Made by a program: the position numbers and the translations under genes
In this document: positions 58,543 to 64,000 of the stretch, piece by piece
Numbering within the stretch: position 1 is the stretch's first letter
Layout: the number at the start of each line of letters is the position of its first letter
Origin: Actinoallomurus iriomotensis
GTDB taxonomy: Bacteria > Actinomycetota > Actinomycetes > Streptosporangiales > Streptosporangiaceae
NCBI RefSeq assembly: GCF_030269445.1
Contig: NZ_BSTJ01000005.1
Coordinates: 540,198 to 604,197, forward strand
DNA: 64,000 nucleotides
Reading direction: 5' to 3'
Notes under the pieces: model-generated
Told to the model about the DNA's origin: nothing
Seen by the model: only the letters and a program-made list of their open reading frames with translations
Databases searched by the model: none

Positions 58543-60081
58543 TCATCCGGGCTGGAGCGTGTACGTGAGGAAGTTGCCGGGCAGGCGCTCGTCGGCCGGG
58601 CCCTCGGTGACCGCGCGGACGAGCAGTTCGCCGCCCACGAACGCCCCGTGCCACGAGGCGCCCAGCCCGCCGAACAGCTCGTCGCGGTCGCCGCGCGAGC
58701 GCGGCTCGCCGATGCCGACCTTGAACGCGCGCACCTCGGCGGCGAGACGCCGCGCCGTCGCCTCGTCGTCGCAGGAGACGCTCGCCACGAGCGCGCCGTT
58801 GGAGGCGTTCATCGCGGCCAGCAGCTCCGCCTCGGTGTCGACCAGCACGATCGTGTCGACCGGGCCGAACGGCTCGGCGTGGTGCAGCGGTGAGGAGGGC
58901 GGCGGCCCCAGGATCGTCACCGGCGCGAAGTACGCCGACGTGTCCTGGCCGGGCAGGAACCGGCCGTCCGCCGGCGTACCGCGGTGGAGCGGCACTCCGC
59001 CGCGCGCGATCGCCTCGTCCACCTGGCCGGCCAGTTCCTTGGCCTTGGCATCGTTGATGAGAGGCCCGAAGTCCAGTTCGGGCAGCGGGTCGTCCGGGTC
59101 GTCCACGGCCAGCGGGTGACCGAACCGTACCTGGCCGACGGCCGGCAGGTACGCCGCGAGGAACCGGTCGAACAGGGAGCGCTGCACGACGAACCGCGGG
59201 TACGCCGTGCAGCGCTGCTTGGCGTACTCGAACGTCCTGCGGATCTGCCCGGCCAGGCGCGGCCAGTCGGAGTACTCCCACACGCCCCAGCAGTTGAGGC
59301 CCTCCTGTTCGAGGACGTGCCGCTTGCCGAGGTCGGCGACGGCCGCGGCCACGTGCGCGCCGGTGTCCCGGCCGCCGACGAAGGAGACGCAGCCGATCTC
59401 CGGCGCGCGGACCAGGGCCGCCGACAGCTCGCGGCCGGCCCCGCTGACGAGGGTGACCGGCAGCCCCTCGCTCGCGGCCAGGGCGCACGCGAGGGTGAGG
59501 CAGGCGAGACCGCCGTCGGTGGGCGTCTTGGCGATCGCCGCGTTGCCCGCCAGCACCTGCACGAGCATGGCGTGCATGAGCACGCTCATCGGATAGTTCC
59601 AGCTCGCGATGTTGCTGACCGGCCCCTCGAGCGGGCGGCGGCCGGCGATCATCCGGTCGATCTCCTCGACGTACCAGCGCACGCCGTCGACGGCGCGGTC
59701 GACGTCTGCGGTGGCGAGCCGCCACGGCTTGCCGATCTCCCACACCAGGAGCAGCGCGAGCAGGTCGCGGTGCGCGGCCAGGGCGTCGAGGGCCGCGCCG
59801 ACCCGCGCCCTGCGCTCGGCCAGCGGCGCGTGCCGCCACTCCCGGTGCCGGTCAAGCGCGGCGCGTACGGCGGCAGCGGCGCCCGCTGCCGGCAGCAGCG
59901 GCGGGCCGGCGATCGGCGTGCCGTCCACCGGCGACGTGGCGGGCGCCGGCTCCCCGTCACGTCGCCACCGGCCGCCCCAGCGGTTGCGCACGCGGTCGTC
60001 GTCGAACGCCTCGGGCGCGGCCGCCTGGCAGCGCCGGTACGCGTCGGCCCACCCCGTTCCGGGCTTGATGCTCAGAGCCAT
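58543..60081 (-). CDS. NAD(P)-dependent aldehyde dehydrogenase
   Basis: The 512-residue ALDH-superfamily enzyme begins MALSIKPGTGWADAYRRCQA. Cofactor/substrate residues are PLEGPVSNIASWNYPMSV, SFVGGRDTGAHVA, a glutamate in HVLEQEGLNCWG (the usual ELGG position, here EQEG) and catalytic Cys in TFEYAKQRCTAYPRF. FGVLINDAKAK-like FGPLINDAKAKELA also fits. ATG 60081 has GGAG six bases upstream. It lies 25 bases after gcl and probably oxidises glycolaldehyde, tartronate semialdehyde or a related aldehyde. The EQEG variant is unusual. Confidence 0.9.
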   Translation of the reverse strand: MALSIKPGTGWADAYRRCQAAAPEAFDDDRVRNRWGGRWRRDGEPAPATSPVDGTPIAGPPLLPAAGAAAAVRAALDRHREWRHAPLAERRARVGAALDALAAHRDLLALLLVWEIGKPWRLATADVDRAVDGVRWYVEEIDRMIAGRRPLEGPVSNIASWNYPMSVLMHAMLVQVLAGNAAIAKTPTDGGLACLTLACALAASEGLPVTLVSGAGRELSAALVRAPEIGCVSFVGGRDTGAHVAAAVADLGKRHVLEQEGLNCWGVWEYSDWPRLAGQIRRTFEYAKQRCTAYPRFVVQRSLFDRFLAAYLPAVGQVRFGHPLAVDDPDDPLPELDFGPLINDAKAKELAGQVDEAIARGGVPLHRGTPADGRFLPGQDTSAYFAPVTILGPPPSSPLHHAEPFGPVDTIVLVDTEAELLAAMNASNGALVASVSCDDEATARRLAAEVRAFKVGIGEPRSRGDRDELFGGLGASWHGAFVGGELLVRAVTEGPADERLPGNFLTYTLQPG

Positions 60082-60106
60082 CATGTTCTCCGCATACTGT
60101 ATGCAC

Positions 60107-61825
60107 TCATTGGCCGACAAAAAGCGCGGGCTCGGGGACCGGCTCGTACTCCGTGATCGCGTCCAGCGACGCGCCCATCGCCGCGTTCGCCTCGCGCTCG
60201 ACCATGACCTCGACGAGCACCGGCAGCCGCGCCCGTTCGCTCTCCTCGGCCGCCCACGCGAGCGCCCCGCGGAGGTCGTCCGGGCGCTCGACCCGGCGCG
60301 CCGGGCAGCCGAACGCGTCCATGAGCTTGACGTGGTCGACGCCGCCCTCGCCGTAGTGCAGGTCGACGGCGTAATTCATGTCGTACGGGAGCTCCGCCTG
60401 GCGGATCAGCCCGAGGTACTCGTTGTTGATCATGACGACGACGAAGGGGATCCGGTACTGCGCCGCGACCGCGATCTCCTCCATCAGGAACTGGAAGGAG
60501 TAGTCGCCCGCGACCGCCACGACCGTACGGTCCGGGTGCGCGCACTTGACGCCCATCGCCGCCGGCACCTCCCAGCCGAGCGGCCCGGCCTGCCCGCACA
60601 CGAGGTAGCGTCGCGGCAGGTACGTGCGCTGGAACTGGCCCGACCAGATCTGGTACAGCCCGATCGCGGTGACGAACGTGGTGTCCGGGCCGAAGAAGTC
60701 GTTGAGTTCACGGAAGACGCGCGGCGGCTTGATCGGGACGTCGTCGAAGTCGTCGCGTCGCGGCAGGGCGGCGCGCAGTTCGGCGACCCGGTCCGCCCAC
60801 TCCCCCGCCGGCCGGGCCGGACCCACCGCGCGCGCCTGGTCCAGCAGCGACGCGAGCGCCGGCCGGGCGTGCCCGACGACGCCCAGGTCCGGCTCGAACA
60901 CCCGGCCGATCTGCGTCGGCTCGATGTCGACGTGGATGAAGCGCCGGCCGCGCCGGTACGTCTCCAGGTCACCGGTGTGCCGGTCGCCGAACCGTGCCCC
61001 GACCGCCAGGACCATGTCGGACTCCAGGAACGCCGCGTTGCCCCACCGGGTCTGGGTCTGGATGCCGGCCATCCCGGCGAACAGCGGATGGTCCTCGGGG
61101 AAGGCGCCCTTGCCCATCAGGGTGACCTGCACCGGGATCTGGAGGTACTCGGCCAGCGCCCGCAGTTCGGCGTCCGCTCCCGCGACGATGACGCCGCCGC
61201 CGGCGAGGATGAGCGGCCGCTCGGCGGCGAGCAGCATCTCCACCGCCGCCCGCACCGGCTCGGGCCGTGGCGCGGGGACCTCCACCGGCAGGGGGCCGTC
61301 GAGGGCCGGGTCGTAGCGGCACTCGCCGCGCTGGACGTCCACGGGCAGGTCGATCAGGACGGGACCCGGGCGGCCCGAGCGCGCCACGCGGAACGCCTCG
61401 CGGAACACCCACGGCGCCTGGGCCGGCTCCTTCAGCTGGACCGCCCACTTGCACACCGGCCGCGCGATCTCGACGATGTCGACCGCCTGGAACGCCTCCT
61501 GGTGCAGCTTGGCTCGCGGCGCCTGGCCGGTGACGCAGACGATCGGGACCGAGTCGGCGAGCGCGGTGTACAGGCCGGTGATCATGTTGGTGCCCGCCGG
61601 GCCGGACGTGCCGACGCAGACACCCACGTTGCCGGTGGCGCGGGCCCACCCGTCGGCGGCGTGCGTGCCGCCCTCCTCGTGCCGCACGGTGACGTGCCGG
61701 ATCCGGCTGGCGCGCAGCGCGGCGTAGAACGGCAGGATCGCCGCTCCGGGGATGCCGAAGACCGTGTCGACGCCCTCGGACTCCAGGACACGGACGGCCG
61801 CCTCCATACAGGGGATCGTGTTCAC
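60107..61825 (-). CDS. gcl: Glyoxylate carboligase (tartronate-semialdehyde synthase), with canonical Glu
   Basis: The 572-residue ThDP-dependent enzyme joins two glyoxylate molecules to tartronate semialdehyde and CO2. It has GIPGAAILPFYAAL, GTSGPAGTNMITGLYTALAD, VDIEPTQIGRVFEPDLG, CGQAGPLGWEVPAAMG and VAVAGDYSFQFLMEE, with NNEYLGLIRQAE for ThDP/Mg binding. These align with Escherichia coli Gcl throughout. At residue 50 (RHEEGG) it has Glu, where E. coli Gcl has Val51 (RHVEGA). GTG 61825 overlaps the glxR stop (GTGA), so translation is coupled. glxR and hyi lie directly upstream. Confidence 0.92.
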   Translation of the reverse strand: MNTIPCMEAAVRVLESEGVDTVFGIPGAAILPFYAALRASRIRHVTVRHEEGGTHAADGWARATGNVGVCVGTSGPAGTNMITGLYTALADSVPIVCVTGQAPRAKLHQEAFQAVDIVEIARPVCKWAVQLKEPAQAPWVFREAFRVARSGRPGPVLIDLPVDVQRGECRYDPALDGPLPVEVPAPRPEPVRAAVEMLLAAERPLILAGGGVIVAGADAELRALAEYLQIPVQVTLMGKGAFPEDHPLFAGMAGIQTQTRWGNAAFLESDMVLAVGARFGDRHTGDLETYRRGRRFIHVDIEPTQIGRVFEPDLGVVGHARPALASLLDQARAVGPARPAGEWADRVAELRAALPRRDDFDDVPIKPPRVFRELNDFFGPDTTFVTAIGLYQIWSGQFQRTYLPRRYLVCGQAGPLGWEVPAAMGVKCAHPDRTVVAVAGDYSFQFLMEEIAVAAQYRIPFVVVMINNEYLGLIRQAELPYDMNYAVDLHYGEGGVDHVKLMDAFGCPARRVERPDDLRGALAWAAEESERARLPVLVEVMVEREANAAMGASLDAITEYEPVPEPALFVGQ

Positions 61826-62706
61826 GCCCGGTCCTTCCCGGAGATGTTCTCGACCACCTTGAGCAGGGCCGAGTGGTCGAGCGAGCCGTGGCCCTGAGAG
61901 CGGGCGGCGGCGATGAGCTGGGCGACCAGCCCGGTCATCGGCAGGGCCACGTCCGCCTCGCGGGCGGCCGCGAGGGCGATGCCCATGTCCTTGTGGTGCA
62001 GGTCGACGCGGAAGCCGGGGGTGAACTCCCGCTTCACCATCGACTCGCGTTTGAGGTCGAGGACGCGGCTGCCCGCCAGCCCGCCCGCGAGCACGTCCAG
62101 GCCGGTACGGCCGTCGACGCCGGAGACCTCCAGCAGCACGAGCGCCTCGGCGACCAGCGCGTACACGCCGCCGACCACGAGCTGGTTGGCGGCCTTGACC
62201 GTCTGGCCGGCGCCCGCGGGCCCGACGTGGGCGACCGTGGTGCCGAGCACCTCGAACAGGGGCGCCGCGGCGGCGAAGTCCGCCGCCCCGCCGCCCACCA
62301 TGATCGACAGTCGTCCTTCGACGGCTCCCGGCTCGCCACCGCTGACCGGCGCGTCCAGTACCCGTACGCCGGCGGCGGCGCCCGCCCGCGCGAGCCGGCG
62401 GGCCGTCTCCGGCCGCACCGTGCTCATGTCGATGTAGAGCGTGCCCGGCTGAACGTGCCGCAGGACGCCGTCCGGGCCGAGCGCGACCGCCTCGACGTCC
62501 GGCGAGTCGGGGAGCATGGTGATGACCACGTCGGCGTCCGCGACGGCGCCGGCCAGGTCGGCCGCACCGCGGCCGCCCGCCGCCACCAGCCGCTCGACGC
62601 GGTCGGCGCCCAGGTCGTGGCCGACGACGGCGTGACCGGCCCGCGCCAGGTTGGCCGCCATCGGGCCGCCCATGACGCCGAGGCCGATGAAACCGATGTT
62701 CTTCAC
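61822..62706 (-). CDS. glxR: Tartronate semialdehyde reductase (2-hydroxy-3-oxopropionate reductase)
   Basis: The 294-residue beta-hydroxyacid dehydrogenase has GFIGLGVMGGPMAANLARAG (Rossmann GxGxxG), substrate loop VLDAPVSGGEPGAVEGRLSI and catalytic lysine in GQTVKAANQLVVGG. This is the GarR/GlxR family, reducing tartronate semialdehyde to D-glycerate with NAD(P)H. GTG 62706 follows AAGGAGAACGC and overlaps the hyi stop (GTGA). It lies between hyi and gcl, which supports GlxR over related 3-hydroxyisobutyrate dehydrogenases. Confidence 0.93.
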   Translation of the reverse strand: MKNIGFIGLGVMGGPMAANLARAGHAVVGHDLGADRVERLVAAGGRGAADLAGAVADADVVITMLPDSPDVEAVALGPDGVLRHVQPGTLYIDMSTVRPETARRLARAGAAAGVRVLDAPVSGGEPGAVEGRLSIMVGGGAADFAAAAPLFEVLGTTVAHVGPAGAGQTVKAANQLVVGGVYALVAEALVLLEVSGVDGRTGLDVLAGGLAGSRVLDLKRESMVKREFTPGFRVDLHHKDMGIALAAAREADVALPMTGLVAQLIAAARSQGHGSLDHSALLKVVENISGKDRA

Positions 62707-63512
62707 GCGTTCTCCTTGCTGGGGAGCCATCCGAAGCTGTCCGCGCTCGGCCCGTCCGGCCGGTACTCCAGGCCGACGAAGCCCGGGTAGCCGGACGCGT
62801 CGAGCGCGGCGAACACGTCGCCGTACGGCAGGTCCCCCGTGCCCGGCCGGCCGCGTCCCGGCACGTCGGCGATCTGGACGTGGCCGAAGGAGGCGGCGTG
62901 GCGTTCGATGACGGCGATCGGGTCCTCGCCCATCCGGGCGAGGTGGTAGAGGTCGGCCAGGAACGCGACGTTCCCGGTGCCCGCCTGGTCGCGGACGCGG
63001 TCGATCACCGCCAGGGCGGTGTCCGTGGACGTCAGCGGATAGCCGGGGTTCTCGTGGGAGTTCAGTGCCTCGACGACGACCGTGGCGTCGCATCGCCGGG
63101 CCGCCTCGGCCGCCAGGCCGAGGTTGGTGGCGGCCAGGTCGTCCTGCGCGTGCGGGTCCAGGCCGGGGACCCGGTTCCCGTACAGGGCGTTGAGCACCCG
63201 GCAGCCGGTCGCCTCGGCGATCCCGACGGCCACGTCGATGTTCGCGCGGAACCGGCCGGAGTCGTCGGGGCGGGACAGCAGCCCGCGGTCGCCGGCGGCC
63301 ATGTCGCCGGCGTCGAAGTTCAGCCCGGCCAGGTGGACGCCCGCGTCGCCGAGGGCGCGGAGCAGGGCGTCGACCTCGCGGTCGGCGGGCTCGGGGCCGG
63401 CGAAGGGCCACCACAGCTCGACCGCGTCGAACCCGGCGGCCCGTGCCGCCGCCGGCCGTTCGAGGAGCGGTAGTTCGGTGAACAGGATGGACAGGTTGAC
63501 GTCGAAGCGCAT
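62703..63512 (-). CDS. hyi: Hydroxypyruvate isomerase
   Basis: The 269-residue TIM-barrel enzyme of the Hyi/xylose-isomerase-like family begins MRFDVNLSILFTELPLLERP. It has AAGFDAVELWWPFAGPEPAD, LNFDAGDMAAGDRGLL, NALYGNRVPG and catalytic Glu in VVVEALNSHENPGYPL. The second metal/base set is in FLADLYHLARMGEDPI and the GLEYRPDGPSADSFG C-terminus. It interconverts hydroxypyruvate and tartronate semialdehyde. ATG 63512 has GAGGAG just upstream. It is the first gene of the coupled hyi-glxR-gcl-aldehyde dehydrogenase set. Confidence 0.93.
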   Translation of the reverse strand: MRFDVNLSILFTELPLLERPAAARAAGFDAVELWWPFAGPEPADREVDALLRALGDAGVHLAGLNFDAGDMAAGDRGLLSRPDDSGRFRANIDVAVGIAEATGCRVLNALYGNRVPGLDPHAQDDLAATNLGLAAEAARRCDATVVVEALNSHENPGYPLTSTDTALAVIDRVRDQAGTGNVAFLADLYHLARMGEDPIAVIERHAASFGHVQIADVPGRGRPGTGDLPYGDVFAALDASGYPGFVGLEYRPDGPSADSFGWLPSKENA

Positions 63513-63540
63513 GTCACTCCTCGCGGGCGTCCGGCCGTGG

Positions 63541-63568
63541 TCAGGCGGTCGTGGTCAGGCGGTCGTGG
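63541..63568. repeat. 14-bp tandem duplication at the sucD stop
   Basis: TCAGGCGGTCGTGG occurs twice in succession (63541-63554 and 63555-63568). The second copy begins with the TCA that is the TGA stop of sucD. This suggests a recent slippage duplication at the end of the gene. Confidence 0.7.
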
Positions 63569-64000
63569 CGAGGCATTCGCGCATGAGGCGGGCGGTTTCG
63601 CTGGGGGTCTTGCCGACCCGGACACCGACCTTCTCCAACGCCTCCTTCTTCGCCTCGGCCGTCCCCGACGACCCCGAAACGATCGCGCCGGCATGCCCCA
63701 TGGTCTTGCCCTCCGGCGCGGTGAACCCCGCGACATACCCGACCACCGGCTTGGTCACGTTCGCCTCGATGTAGGCCGCCGCACGCTCCTCCGCGTCCCC
63801 GCCGATCTCCCCGATCATCACGATCGCGTCGGTCTCCGGATCGGCCTGGAACGCCTCCAAAGCATCGATATGGGTGGTCCCGATCACCGGGTCACCACCG
63901 ATCCCGATACAGGTGGAGAACCCGATGTCCCGCAGCTCGTACATCATCTGGTACGTCAGCGTCCCCGACTTCGACACCAACCCGATCCGCCCCGGGCTGG
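63555..64000 (-). CDS. sucD: Succinyl-CoA synthetase alpha subunit, C-terminal part
   Basis: The frame is open to the window edge, so only about 148 codons of the C-terminal domain are seen. It contains [55 protein letters not shown] and the phosphorylated histidine in [20 protein letters not shown]. These match SucD throughout. The enzyme interconverts succinyl-CoA and succinate with nucleotide triphosphate formation in the TCA cycle. The beta subunit gene sucC would be expected beyond the window end. It ends 42 bases upstream of hyi on the same strand. Confidence 0.95.
   Translation of the reverse strand, partial: SPGRIGLVSKSGTLTYQMMYELRDIGFSTCIGIGGDPVIGTTHIDALEAFQADPETDAIVMIGEIGGDAEERAAAYIEANVTKPVVGYVAGFTAPEGKTMGHAGAIVSGSSGTAEAKKEALEKVGVRVGKTPSETARLMRECLATTA

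Overview
The window is about 72% G+C, has dense short-spaced genes, frequent GTG/TTG starts, GTGA/ATGA overlaps and families typical of actinomycetes (LppU-type lipoproteins, DUF6412, DUF6295, small GRGGATRGKKA-tailed HTH protein, MarR/HxlR/MocR regulators). It is chromosomal sequence from a high-GC actinomycete, probably of the Streptosporangiales/Thermomonosporaceae type; that placement is inference from gene content. No insertion sequence, CRISPR array or prophage is seen.

Layout. 1-7.9 kb: a clipped membrane protein, an EF-Tu-domain-like protein, a large Ser/Thr kinase with TPR repeats and a Clp-N-like tail, a PH-like membrane protein, a secreted FG-GAP propeller and an unknown protein. 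8-22.3 kb: a selenium and formate region. It holds tRNA-Sec (selC), a YidC-like insertase with DUF6412, an acyl-CoA ligase, selenophosphate synthetase (selD), a POT peptide transporter and an LppU-like protein. It also holds a formate dehydrogenase operon fdhA-fdhB-fdhC whose catalytic subunit is split by an in-frame UGA at 19517-19519, followed by a SECIS-like hairpin, and the sulfurtransferase fdhD. A modification-dependent restriction-type gene (SRA plus PD-(D/E)XK) and a small membrane gene lie between fdhA and fdhD and look acquired. selA and selB are not in the window.

22.3-28.8 kb: an epoxide-hydrolase-like protein, then a probable D-amino-acid salvage set: N-acyl(succinyl)amino acid racemase, GNAT acyltransferase, divergent M20 deacylase, then a MocR regulator with a divergent YczE protein. 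28.7-53 kb: mixed housekeeping and accessory genes: MFS, GH15 trehalase-type hydrolase, HxlR/VOC pair, thioredoxin, S66 carboxypeptidase, an internally deleted sirtuin, a D-threonine-aldolase-fold enzyme, RidA, sulfotransferase, ABC exporter, response regulator, Zn-dehydrogenase, enoyl-CoA hydratase, ABC-F protein, UspA and DUF2330.

53-58.5 kb: a tandemly duplicated 68/69-bp translation-start leader in front of a degenerate EAL protein, then a MarR-DHA2 exporter-dienelactone hydrolase-DUF6295 operon ending in a strong hairpin, and a hypothetical gene. 58.5-64 kb (all minus strand): sucD (3' part), hyi, glxR, gcl and an aldehyde dehydrogenase, a translationally coupled glyoxylate/hydroxypyruvate module.

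How genes work together: SelD supplies selenophosphate, tRNA-Sec carries selenocysteine, the UGA and SECIS place it in FdhA, FdhD sulfurates the Mo/W cofactor, and FdhB/FdhC pass formate electrons to the quinone pool. Gcl condenses glyoxylate to tartronate semialdehyde, GlxR reduces it to glycerate and Hyi equilibrates it with hydroxypyruvate.
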